Of a stretch of 14,439 nt of DNA, positions 6,431 to 14,392 are shown in pieces (position 1 is the first letter of the stretch; each line of letters opens with the position of its first letter). The DNA is from Helicobacteraceae bacterium (GTDB lineage Bacteria > Campylobacterota > Campylobacteria > Campylobacterales > Helicobacteraceae): positions 1-14,439 of the forward strand of contig JARHYY010000079.1 of the NCBI GenBank assembly GCA_029258405.1, given 5' to 3'. Below the pieces are notes generated by a model. The model was not told the origin of the DNA. It saw only the letters and a program-made list of their open reading frames with translations, and made no database searches. The position numbers were made by a program, and so were the translations under genes.

Positions 6431-7375
6431 TTAGGGGTTTTCTTTTTTTACATTAGGGACAATTTCCCTAATGGCACTCACTACATTAAGCAATGATTGC
6501 CATTTAATGCTTTTTTCTTTTTCAAATATTTCATTATAATCTTTCATTGTCCAATCCAAGAAAGGCTTAGGGTTAATTCGTTCTTGTAAGAATAAAATTT
6601 CATAATGCAAATGCGGACCAGTGCTTAAACCAGAATTACCAGAATATGCAATGACTTGCCCTTTTTTCACAAAATCTCCCTCATTTACATTTGGTTTGCT
6701 TAAATGGGCATAAACAGTCCTAAAGCCATAAGCATGGTCTATTTTTACCATTACACCATAACCACCATTATACCCCATTTTGGAAAATGATACTACACCA
6801 TCAGCCGTAGCATATATTTTTGTGCCAACAGGAACACGCAAATCAATTCCTGAATGATATTCCTGCCTCTTTAATAATGGATGCATACGATACCCAAAAG
6901 GGCTTGATATTTGCACATATTCCACAGGGCTCCCGCTTGGTACCATGCGCATGGTCAAGCCTTTTTGTTCGGCTGTTACCTTTGCTAGATCAACTCGCTC
7001 AAGAATATAGCTGATATTGCCCCCTGAATCATCCATAGTTATATTCTCATTGTCATTTTGGGTTATTCCAATAAAACCTTCAAGACTGCCTAGCCGTCCT
7101 CTTATAATTTCCATATCATTATTTTTTTGTGCAACTTCTGCATCGAGATTTTTATTGATTTGTTCAATTCTCTGATAATCTTCCACTAATTTATTTCGGT
7201 TTTTCTCAATGGATGCAACCTCTGATATAAGCAACTTAATAGAAGTAAATGCTACAAGAATAATAGCAAGGATTAGTAATGCAATATAAAGTAAAATATG
7301 TTTTACAAATTGATGGATATTGTATTGCTTTGAGCCTTTAACATCAGTAATAGTAATGATAAACTTATTTTGCAT
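6431..7375 (-). CDS. M23/LytM peptidoglycan endopeptidase, Csd1/Csd2-like
   Basis: A 314-residue membrane-anchored DD-endopeptidase of the M23 (LytM) family, predicted to cut peptide crosslinks in periplasmic peptidoglycan. Residues 1-25 are cytoplasmic, 26-46 form one transmembrane segment, 52-100 are a probable coiled coil, and about 150-275 are the LytM domain. The zinc ligands are complete: H174 and D178 (HSGID) and H257 of HLH (255-257), with H224 (YAHLSK) as the accessory catalytic His. In H. pylori, Csd1 and Csd2 lie between ccmA and folC and cooperate with CcmA in shape. Here only one such gene is present, with an intact active site (Csd1-like) but next to folC (the Csd2 position), so I give no symbol. 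An upstream ATG at 7435 is possible, but AAGGA sits 5 nt before the ATG at 7375, and 7375 overlaps folC by only 11 bp, so I prefer it. Confidence 0.93.
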   Translation of the reverse strand: MQNKFIITITDVKGSKQYNIHQFVKHILLYIALLILAIILVAFTSIKLLISEVASIEKNRNKLVEDYQRIEQINKNLDAEVAQKNNDMEIIRGRLGSLEGFIGITQNDNENITMDDSGGNISYILERVDLAKVTAEQKGLTMRMVPSGSPVEYVQISSPFGYRMHPLLKRQEYHSGIDLRVPVGTKIYATADGVVSFSKMGYNGGYGVMVKIDHAYGFRTVYAHLSKPNVNEGDFVKKGQVIAYSGNSGLSTGPHLHYEILFLQERINPKPFLDWTMKDYNEIFEKEKSIKWQSLLNVVSAIREIVPNVKKENP

Positions 7376-8567
7376 AAAAATCCTTATATTGTAAAATAAA
7401 CGATTCAGCAACACTGAATGAACCAAAAACAACATATATTACTTGTTGCTTTAAAGGAAAAATATTAAAATCATAAGATATTTTTAAGGACTTGATAGCC
7501 TGTACAATCTTCTCTAAAGATATAATTCTATCATTATTTGGTAGCTTTAGTATATGAATAGTGCTTAAAATAGGTTTGAAAATATGAAGAATCTCTACAA
7601 AATCTTTATCTTTATATGAATTATAGATTAAATCAATTTTTTGACCTTTAAAAATTTCATAAATGGCGTTTGCAGCATGCGTGTTATGCCCAACATCAAT
7701 AAAGACATTATCTTTCCATTTTTGACAACGAGCAGGCAAATCAAAGGGTAAAAGATTGTTCATATTATAATCAATACAAAGTTTTTGAGCCGCTTTTTTC
7801 GCAAGGGTAAAGTTTTGCACTTGATATGCTGCAAGATTATTTTTGTTGCTATATTCTTGTTCTTGTGCAGATAATATAAATTCTTTAGAATCTATAAATT
7901 CAACAATAATATTTTTTGTTTCTGTAAGCTGTTTGATGACTTGTTGGATAATATGCAAAAAAGGTTGATAGCCTATTATAGCTTGGTGGGTAATGCTCCT
8001 AAGTTTAGTGGCAGCGATACATTCAATGCTATTGCCAAGTATTCTTTGATGATCAAATGCTATGGGCGTAATAAGTGAAAGCTGATGGGGTAAAGAGTTT
8101 GTAGAATCAAACTCCCCTCCAAGCCCAGATTCCATAATAGCATATTCCAAATGATAAAACAGCATATAGGCTAGTAATGTGGCATATTCAAAATAACTTA
8201 CTCTATCAATATAAGGTTTATTTTCTTCATCTTTAAAGCTCAACAAAATATTATGCACTTCAAGTAGCTTTCCTGCTGATACAATACCCCCATTAATCCA
8301 AAACCTATCACAAAAAGAAAGTAAATGAGGCGATGTAAAATGCCCTACACTTTTTTGTGCTGCAAGTAGCATTAAGGCAAGAAATCTTCCTGTACTACCT
8401 TTACCATTTGTACCAACAATATGAATAAAAGAAGGGCTTGGTTTTCCTAATGTTTGTGTGATCCTTGTTTGAAGAATGCTAAATATGTCTTTAAAACGCT
8501 GGGGGTTAAATGCTTTATATTCTTGTTCTTTTTGGGCAAGATAATCTTCTATAATTTGTAACGCCAT
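7365..8567 (-). CDS. folC: Folylpolyglutamate / dihydrofolate synthase FolC
   Basis: A 400-residue Mur-ligase-family enzyme that joins glutamate to folates (and, in bifunctional members, to dihydropteroate) in the cytoplasm. The ATP-binding P-loop is GTNGKGS at 52-58. Also visible are FTSPHLL (77-83) with CDRFWING, ESGLGGEFDSTN, and the H/N-rich FIDVGHNTHAANA of the second half. Length fits the family (about 390-430). The start at 8567 is preferred over an in-frame ATG at 8582, because AGGAG lies exactly 5 nt before 8567 and the upstream gene ends at 8576, leaving 8 bp between genes. The 3' end overlaps the M23 peptidase start by 11 bp. Position between an envelope gene set and the shape genes matches H. 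pylori synteny. Whether it has both synthase activities cannot be read from the sequence. Confidence 0.93.
   Translation of the reverse strand: MALQIIEDYLAQKEQEYKAFNPQRFKDIFSILQTRITQTLGKPSPSFIHIVGTNGKGSTGRFLALMLLAAQKSVGHFTSPHLLSFCDRFWINGGIVSAGKLLEVHNILLSFKDEENKPYIDRVSYFEYATLLAYMLFYHLEYAIMESGLGGEFDSTNSLPHQLSLITPIAFDHQRILGNSIECIAATKLRSITHQAIIGYQPFLHIIQQVIKQLTETKNIIVEFIDSKEFILSAQEQEYSNKNNLAAYQVQNFTLAKKAAQKLCIDYNMNNLLPFDLPARCQKWKDNVFIDVGHNTHAANAIYEIFKGQKIDLIYNSYKDKDFVEILHIFKPILSTIHILKLPNNDRIISLEKIVQAIKSLKISYDFNIFPLKQQVIYVVFGSFSVAESFILQYKDFYAK
7381..7385 (-). promoter_or_regulatory. Shine-Dalgarno fixing the M23 peptidase start
   Basis: AAGGA lies 5 nt before the ATG at 7375, inside the last codons of folC. 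The upstream in-frame ATG at 7435 would force a 71-bp overlap, so this site supports the shorter 314-residue protein. Confidence 0.7.
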
Positions 8568-8572
8568 AACAT

Positions 8573-8577
8573 CTCCT
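8573..8577 (-). promoter_or_regulatory. Shine-Dalgarno fixing the folC start
   Basis: AGGAG overlaps the TAG stop of the GGDEF gene and sits 5 nt before the ATG at 8567. This supports 8567 over the alternative ATG at 8582, which would overlap the preceding gene. Confidence 0.75.
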
Positions 8578-10054
8578 AACATGAAACTCTGTTATAGCCC
8601 TGCTCTTTACCTGCTCTCATGCGTTGTTGTGCAATATGGGTAATAGAGTCAAAACCTTCACCTTCGTTTCTATCGGCAACACCAATTGTAACAGTAATTT
8701 TCATTTGATATTCTCCATATACAAATGTGCTCTCTTCAATTTGGGTTCGTATTTTTTCAGCAATATATGATGAATCAAAATGATCCATTCCCGAGAGAAG
8801 CACTAAAAACTCTTCTCCATCAAAGCGTATAACATAATCATTTTCGCGTACAATACTTTTAAGAAGTTTTCCAAAAGTGGCTAATATTTTATCGCCCGGA
8901 CCTTCACCATATTTTTCATTAATTTCTTTAAAATGATCAATATCAATAAAAAATAAAGAATAGCTTTGATGGTATTCTACAAAAAGATCTTCTTGATATT
9001 GTATGAGTTCTTTTGCACCAGGCAGAGTATATACCCCTGTGAGTGTATCTAAAGAATGTGGTTGAGCTTCTATTTTTTTTGGTTTTTCTACCCCTATTTT
9101 AGTAGATATTTTTTCAAGTCCGTTTTTTGTATTGTCTATAGCTTCTTTAATATGCTTAAAGCGTTTTTGGGAATGAGCAAGCAAAGCAAGCATATTTTCT
9201 TTAAAGTTCAAGAGTTTTTTTTCTTCTGGGTTCAAATTGGTGAGCTGCTTATTACTTTGTGTAATTTCATCAACAATCATAGCCCCAGCAATTTGCATAG
9301 AAGAAACCTTTGCCATAACCACTTCTGCAATTTTTTCTATTTCTTTAGCATGCTGTCTTATAGTGGCATTAAGGAGCGCTTTATCAATATGTATTCTTTC
9401 CTGCAATGCTTTTGTGAGAACAAGAATAAGTTGCTCTTTGATGATTTTGCTTAAATCACTCTTAAGCATTTGGCTTGCTTTATCTATAGCCTCTTGTTTT
9501 TTTGGGTGCTCTATGAGCGATGGACGCAAAAGAGGAGCAATAAAACTTAATGTCTCTTCTCGCTCCTCTTTGCCAAGAGGAGTTTCCTGCCTTTTTTGTT
9601 TAAAAACATTTGACCATTTTTCTTTGAGCTGCTGTGCATTTATTTGTGTATTACCTTCTATAAACTCTTTTGTTTCTCGTATGAGATTAAGGTATTTACT
9701 ATTGTCTGGATTACTGCTTATATAATGGTGCAAAAATATAGATAGTATATCACGATAAATAAGCAATTGTTCTTTTTGGGATTGCACATTAGCTGAACGC
9801 AATGCAATGCTATTAAGGCAGGCAATAAAATCTTCTTGGGTTTTAATAGGTACATTTTGCATTTGGTTTTTTATCTTTGGGTCAAGTTTTTTAAAAAAAG
9901 AATCTCTCCAATGATCTTTACAGTCATCAAAAGTAATATTAAGATTTTTTGCTTCATCACAAAAAACTTTTTTATAAAGATCTGGTGTTGCAATCTGTCC
10001 ATTTTTTTGTATTCTCAATAAGGCTCTCTTAACCACTTCTTTAAGCGATGACAT
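8576..10054 (-). CDS. GGDEF-domain protein with atypical DGEEF signature
   Basis: A 492-residue probable cyclic-di-GMP-related protein. The first 330 or so residues are mostly helical, have no membrane segment or recognisable sensor domain, and may include a coiled coil (about 285-325). Residues 334-492 form a GGDEF domain: DTLTG (336-340), DIDHFKEIN (371-379, with metal-binding D371), DGEEF (412-416), and a final AGKEQGYNRV. The I-site RxxD is intact (R403, D406), five residues before the signature. Departures from the consensus are D for the first G of GGDEF, E for H in the usual GH..GD segment, and loss of the N-R that normally follows LTG. It may be an active cyclase with a variant loop, a weak enzyme, or a c-di-GMP-binding sensor. 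The start has AAGGA 6 nt upstream. It lies between lptE and folC; H. pylori, which is thought to lack c-di-GMP signalling, has no such gene there. Confidence 0.88.
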   Translation of the reverse strand: MSSLKEVVKRALLRIQKNGQIATPDLYKKVFCDEAKNLNITFDDCKDHWRDSFFKKLDPKIKNQMQNVPIKTQEDFIACLNSIALRSANVQSQKEQLLIYRDILSIFLHHYISSNPDNSKYLNLIRETKEFIEGNTQINAQQLKEKWSNVFKQKRQETPLGKEEREETLSFIAPLLRPSLIEHPKKQEAIDKASQMLKSDLSKIIKEQLILVLTKALQERIHIDKALLNATIRQHAKEIEKIAEVVMAKVSSMQIAGAMIVDEITQSNKQLTNLNPEEKKLLNFKENMLALLAHSQKRFKHIKEAIDNTKNGLEKISTKIGVEKPKKIEAQPHSLDTLTGVYTLPGAKELIQYQEDLFVEYHQSYSLFFIDIDHFKEINEKYGEGPGDKILATFGKLLKSIVRENDYVIRFDGEEFLVLLSGMDHFDSSYIAEKIRTQIEESTFVYGEYQMKITVTIGVADRNEGEGFDSITHIAQQRMRAGKEQGYNRVSC

Positions 10055-10084
10055 ATTTTATCCTTTTAATGAGATGATTCATTT

Positions 10085-10579
10085 TTATATAGTAGCTATT
10101 TTGGCTATAAATATATCTAAAGCTTGTTCGCTTGCTCTCCTAATGGCATCCAATCTCCTAGAATCTGTTAATATAGATGAAATATCAATAGAAAAAGTAT
10201 AGCGCCCTGTGGTGGTCATGGAATCAGTTTTGCCATGCAAATCTTGATATTCAAAAAAAAGCACTACATAAACACGATAAAAATTTGTAAAACCTTCCCT
10301 ATTTTCTGCTAGCGATGCAAATCTTACACTTTGTATGCTTACTTTTATGAATGAATCTGCTTCATCAGCTGATGTAGCTACTACCGCATTGAGTCTTTCT
10401 GCAACAGCATCTAAAAGGGCATCTTTTACAAGAACGCTATTTTCTGGGTCGCGATAATTTACTTGAATATCTATATAAATTTTTTCCCCAAAAAGAGATG
10501 TGCTATAAGCAGAAAATGGTCTATAGCCACAACCATAAAGCATAAGTAAAAAAATAATGAATTTATATTGCTTGAGCAT
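10085..10579 (-). CDS. lptE: LptE-like lipoprotein for LPS transport
   Basis: A 164-residue outer-membrane lipoprotein. Residues 1-16 are a signal sequence ending in the lipobox-like LYGC, so C17 is the likely lipidated residue; the -2 Tyr is not typical. CGYRPFS just after the cysteine matches the CGY start common in LptE. The rest fits the small alpha/beta LptE fold in length. In the Lpt machinery LptE plugs the LptD barrel and helps insert LPS into the outer leaflet. It follows leuS by 9 bp, the same leuS-lptE neighbourhood that H. pylori shows. LptE is divergent in sequence, so the assignment rests on lipobox, the CGYRP start, size and synteny more than on full-length likeness. GAGGGG precedes the ATG. 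Confidence 0.8.
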   Translation of the reverse strand: MLKQYKFIIFLLMLYGCGYRPFSAYSTSLFGEKIYIDIQVNYRDPENSVLVKDALLDAVAERLNAVVATSADEADSFIKVSIQSVRFASLAENREGFTNFYRVYVVLFFEYQDLHGKTDSMTTTGRYTFSIDISSILTDSRRLDAIRRASEQALDIFIAKIATI

Positions 10580-10588
10580 ACAAGCCCC

Positions 10589-13048
10589 TCATTCTCGTGC
10601 TATAACAAAATTAACCAACTTATAAGGCACAACAATACTTTTAAGTATTTGATGTCCTTTAAGCCATTTATGCACATTGTTTTGAGCTTGTTCTATGATA
10701 AATTCCTTACTAGCATCAAGAGGTACTTCTATTTCTCCTCGTCTTTTTCCATTTATGGTAATTGCCATAGTAATGCTCTCTTCTTTGAGTGCATGAAAAT
10801 CAATTTTTACAGGTGTAAGATTATGAGAATTAAAAAGAATTTTGCTTAACTCATGGGCTGAATGTGGAATTATAGGCTCTAAAAGATTTAATACAATATA
10901 ATAACCTTCAGTCCATATAAGTGTATTGTTTTGATTATTTAAAGCATTAAGCGATTCCATACAAGCTGCAATAAGTGTATTGAAAGCATAATCATTTTTC
11001 CGACTATAAACCTCTTGTGCTTTTAGTGCAGCTTCATAAACTTTTTTGCGAGCATATTTTTCTTCTTTGGATAGTGTAATATTGGTAAAAATAGGGCATT
11101 GCTCTGTTTTTTGCACTAATTGTGCTTTGTCAAAAAGGCGACGAATAAAACGAAAAGCACCCTCAAGGGCATTTTCATTCCACTCAAGCTCTTTTGTAGG
11201 AGGTGCAGCAAAGAGGATAAAAAGTCTTGCAGTGTCAGCTCCATAATGCTTAATAATGAAATCTGGGTCAATAATATTACCTTTACTTTTAGACATTTTA
11301 GAGCCATCTTTTAAAACCATTCCTTGTGTGAGCAAATGTGCAAAAGGCTCATCAATGTTAATATAACCAAGATCCCTTAAAGCCTTTGTGAAGAATCGGG
11401 CATATAAAAGATGCAAGATAGCATGCTCTATCCCGCCTATATATTCATCAACACTCATCCAATATTGCCCAAATTCTTTACTAATAGCTTCCTCTTCCCA
11501 CAAATAAGAAGGTGTGGCATATCGCAGAAAATACCAGCTTGATTCCATAAAAGTATCCATAGTATCTGTTTCTCTTTGGGCATCTTTATGGCATTTTGGG
11601 CATTTGGTATATTTCCAGCTTGAATGTTTATCAAGAGGGTTTCCCTCGCCATCAATACATATATCATCTGGCAAGGTTATGGGAAGATTTTTTGCACTTT
11701 CAGCAACAATCCCACATGAAGGGCAATGAATAAGAGGTATAGGCGTGCCCCAATATCGTTGCCTTGAAATACCCCAATCTCTTAAGCGATAATTAACAAT
11801 AGATTTTCCAAGTGCATTATCTTCAAAATATTTGATAATCTTTTGTGCTGCATCTTGTACAGATAAATTACTAAATTCAGCAGAATCAATAAGCATTCCA
11901 TCTTTAAAACAATAAGGCAGATTATGTGCTTGTTTAGGTTGAATAACTTGTTTAATAGGTAAATTATATTTACAAGCAAATTCATAATCCCTTTCATCAT
12001 GAGCTGGAACAGCCATTATTGCCCCATGTCCATATTCTATAAGCACGAAATTAGCTACCCATAAGTCAATTTCCTCCCCATTCAAAGGATGCAGGGCAGT
12101 AAGGTTTAACTTAATGCCATACTTCTCTTCTTTTGAGCGTTCTCTCAAGGAAGTGTTACGCATTCTTTTAATAGAATCTTTATCATCTTGGGAGATAATA
12201 TCAGTAGTCAAGAGCAATGTTATTAAGCTATGTTCAGGAGCAAGAGCAAGATAACTCACCCCAAAAATAGTATCTGGACGAGTAGTAAAAACATTAATGT
12301 TTTTATATTCTATACTATCAAGCAATTGCAATGATTTTTGACTTAATGTAAAATGGAACTCTAGCCCAAAACTTTGACCAATCCAATTTTTTTGCATAGT
12401 AAGCACTTGATTTGGCCAACGACCTTGTAGCTCATTAAGTGTTTCAAGAAGTTCTTGCACATAGGCTGTTATTTTTACATAGTATTGATACATCTCTTTT
12501 TGAACAACCATATTATCACAACGCCAACATTTACCATCAACCACTTGTTCATTAGCTAAAACTGTTTGATCAAATGGACACCAATTTACAAATCCTTTTT
12601 TACGATAGATTAAGCCTTTTTCCCATATTTGTGTAAAGAAATACTGCTCCCATTTAGAATATAATGGATCACAAGTAGCAAACTCTTGTGTTTGCGAAAA
12701 GGACAGCCCAAGTGCATAGAGCTCTTTTTTCATTTGTGCTATATTGTTATATGTCCATTCTTTTGGGTGGGTTTTGTTCTGTATAGCTGCATTTTCTGCT
12801 GGCATGCCAAAAGCGTCCCATCCAATAGGATGCAAGACATTATAGCCTTCTTTTCTATAATGTCTTGCTATGGCATCACCAATACAATAATTGCGTACAT
12901 GCCCCATGTGGATTTTTCCGCTAGGGTAAGGAAACATACTTAATATATATTTTTTTTTAAGATTTTTGTTATGTTTTGGCTCAAAATCAGCTTGTTTTTT
13001 CCAAATTTCTTGCCATTTTGGTTCTATAAGTTTAGGATTATATTCCAT
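10589..13048 (-). CDS. leuS: Leucyl-tRNA synthetase LeuRS
   Basis: An 819-residue class I aminoacyl-tRNA synthetase that charges tRNA-Leu, typical bacterial length. The HIGH-type motif is HMGH (47-50), after the PYPSGK stretch. The CP1 editing domain (about 223-410) contains TTRPDTIFG (255-263) and VPAHDERD (347-354), which includes the conserved editing Asp. The KMSKS loop is intact at 584-588. Cys clusters CPFD...CWRC (157-177) and CPSC/CPKC (about 450-500) suggest zinc binding. The C-terminal anticodon-binding and small tail domains are complete to VIARE-stop. The start has AGGAG 5 nt upstream and lies 9 bp after the DUF6394-like gene. A housekeeping enzyme carried within the envelope operon, as in H. 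pylori. Confidence 0.98.
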   Translation of the reverse strand: MEYNPKLIEPKWQEIWKKQADFEPKHNKNLKKKYILSMFPYPSGKIHMGHVRNYCIGDAIARHYRKEGYNVLHPIGWDAFGMPAENAAIQNKTHPKEWTYNNIAQMKKELYALGLSFSQTQEFATCDPLYSKWEQYFFTQIWEKGLIYRKKGFVNWCPFDQTVLANEQVVDGKCWRCDNMVVQKEMYQYYVKITAYVQELLETLNELQGRWPNQVLTMQKNWIGQSFGLEFHFTLSQKSLQLLDSIEYKNINVFTTRPDTIFGVSYLALAPEHSLITLLLTTDIISQDDKDSIKRMRNTSLRERSKEEKYGIKLNLTALHPLNGEEIDLWVANFVLIEYGHGAIMAVPAHDERDYEFACKYNLPIKQVIQPKQAHNLPYCFKDGMLIDSAEFSNLSVQDAAQKIIKYFEDNALGKSIVNYRLRDWGISRQRYWGTPIPLIHCPSCGIVAESAKNLPITLPDDICIDGEGNPLDKHSSWKYTKCPKCHKDAQRETDTMDTFMESSWYFLRYATPSYLWEEEAISKEFGQYWMSVDEYIGGIEHAILHLLYARFFTKALRDLGYINIDEPFAHLLTQGMVLKDGSKMSKSKGNIIDPDFIIKHYGADTARLFILFAAPPTKELEWNENALEGAFRFIRRLFDKAQLVQKTEQCPIFTNITLSKEEKYARKKVYEAALKAQEVYSRKNDYAFNTLIAACMESLNALNNQNNTLIWTEGYYIVLNLLEPIIPHSAHELSKILFNSHNLTPVKIDFHALKEESITMAITINGKRRGEIEVPLDASKEFIIEQAQNNVHKWLKGHQILKSIVVPYKLVNFVIARE

Positions 13049-13057
13049 AAGCTCTCC

Positions 13058-13399
13058 TTAGTAATCTGCATCATTGCTTTTCATGCTACCTACAATAATT
13101 AATATGGCAGAAAAAATATTTGCCACCAAAGCACCAATAGCTAGAGCGATGGCATATCGAGATTCACCAAAAGATTGTTCATATATAAATGCTGGAATTA
13201 AATGCAAATCTGCCACAAGGGAGCTTGCCAAAAGTTCTGCTGATAAAGTGTTTTTAACCCCTATTTTTAGTATGGTAGAAATTACATTTACACTTGCGGC
13301 AATAAAGAGCATTAATGATGTTTGTTCATAGAGGTAGCCCGCTGTTGATGTAAGACTCATCAGGTTAAAAAATGCAAAAATAACTTTACCCCAATCCAT
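13058..13399 (-). CDS. Small four-helix membrane protein, DUF6394-like
   Basis: A 113-residue hydrophobic inner-membrane protein of unknown function. Hydrophobic segments at about 5-22, 27-45, 53-70 and 83-103 suggest four transmembrane helices with short loops. The N-terminus MDWGKVIFAFFNLMSL is similar to what I remember of a family conserved in Campylobacterota (Pfam DUF6394) that sits between secF and leuS in H. pylori. It starts with AAGGA 7 nt upstream, 21 bp after secF, and ends 9 bp before leuS, so it is cotranscribed. Proximity to secDF hints at a membrane-assembly role, but nothing in the sequence proves it. The family name is from memory and should be treated as likely rather than certain. 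Confidence 0.8.
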   Translation of the reverse strand: MDWGKVIFAFFNLMSLTSTAGYLYEQTSLMLFIAASVNVISTILKIGVKNTLSAELLASSLVADLHLIPAFIYEQSFGESRYAIALAIGALVANIFSAILIIVGSMKSNDADY

Positions 13400-13420
13400 A
13401 ATACATTCCTTGTTGTTGAA

Positions 13421-14392
13421 TCATATTGTGCCTTTTGCATACATTGAACGCAACTTTTGCTTTTCCTTTTTTTGTTTTTCCTTTTCTAAAAGAGCGAGCT
13501 TATATTTTTTAATATCAAAACCAAGCCATATAACAAAGAGCATGGCAATAAAAATAGAGCTATATGTACCTACAAAAGTTCCTATAAGCATAGAAAAAGT
13601 AAAACCTTTAATAATTGCTCCACCAAAGAAAAATAGGGCAAACAATGTAAAGAGCATGGTAAGTGTAGTAAGTATAGTTCTTGAAAGCGTCCTTGAAACA
13701 GCTTCATTCATAACTTCTGCAAGTGTTTCTTTTGTGCTTTTTTGGAGTCTTTCTCGTATGCGATCAAAAATAATAATCGTATCGTTAATAGAGTATCCAA
13801 GAATCGTAAGCAACGCCGCTACAATATCAAGCCCAAAATCAATATCAAATAAAATAATCGCCCCACAGCAAATGATAATATCATGTGCAAGTGCCAATAA
13901 TGCAGCAATAGCAAAACGCCATTCATATCGGAAAGCAACATATATTAAAATTCCAATACTAGCACATATCAAAGCTAATATACCCTTTGTTCGTAGCTCA
14001 TCTCCTACTTTTGGACCAACAATATCAATTCTTCTTATGTCAAATTTACCTGTAGGTTCGAGTATATGGCTTAAAATTACACCTATATTTTCTGTAAGAG
14101 TTGTTTGAGATTGAGGTAATTTGATAATAATTTCTGATGACGAACCAAATTCACTCACCAAAAAACCTTTATATTCTTGATGTTCTTCAAGCAAGGAGCG
14201 AATTTTTGCAATGGGGGCTTTATTTTCATATTGAATTTGCACAATAGTTCCACCCTTAAAATCAATGCTGTATGAAAAACCTTTGAAGATAAAAAGAGCA
14301 ATGCTCGCACATATCAAGAGGACTGATAATACAATAGTGTATCGACCAAGAGTAACAAAATTATAAATGCGATTATATTTAAAAAATTCCAT
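13421..14392 (-). CDS. secF: Protein-export membrane protein SecF
   Basis: A 323-residue subunit of the SecDF complex, which uses the proton gradient to pull exported proteins through SecYEG on the periplasmic side. Membrane helix 1 is at about 18-36, followed by the periplasmic P4-type region with YSIDFKGGT (41-49) and VGPKVG (125-130), then helices 2-6 (about 136-155, 160-182, 188-207, 243-262 and 265-289). The hallmark ALLTILGYSINDTIIIFDR (193-211) carries the conserved Asp204 and Asp210 of the proton path, and SRTILTT (237-243) follows. The C-terminal 30 residues are Lys-rich and cytoplasmic. The ATG overlaps the secD stop in a TAATG junction, so the two subunits are translationally coupled and presumably made in equal amounts. 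It is preceded by AAAGGA. Confidence 0.96.
   Translation of the reverse strand: MEFFKYNRIYNFVTLGRYTIVLSVLLICASIALFIFKGFSYSIDFKGGTIVQIQYENKAPIAKIRSLLEEHQEYKGFLVSEFGSSSEIIIKLPQSQTTLTENIGVILSHILEPTGKFDIRRIDIVGPKVGDELRTKGILALICASIGILIYVAFRYEWRFAIAALLALAHDIIICCGAIILFDIDFGLDIVAALLTILGYSINDTIIIFDRIRERLQKSTKETLAEVMNEAVSRTLSRTILTTLTMLFTLFALFFFGGAIIKGFTFSMLIGTFVGTYSSIFIAMLFVIWLGFDIKKYKLALLEKEKQKKEKQKLRSMYAKGTI

Noticed and set aside
7376..7435. The longer start (7435) for the M23 peptidase.
   Set aside because: It lies well inside folC, while a well-spaced AAGGA precedes the ATG at 7375 and gives the family-typical length.
9056..9725. Long plus-strand open frames opposite the GGDEF gene.
   Set aside because: They are reverse-strand shadows rich in Phe, Ser, Leu and Cys, without ribosome-binding sites or recognisable motifs, and lie opposite a clearly coding gene.
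13410..14108. A 232-codon plus-strand open frame opposite secF.
   Set aside because: SecF on the minus strand carries all family motifs. The opposite frame has no family likeness and no Shine-Dalgarno that I can see, and is the usual shadow of a hydrophobic gene.
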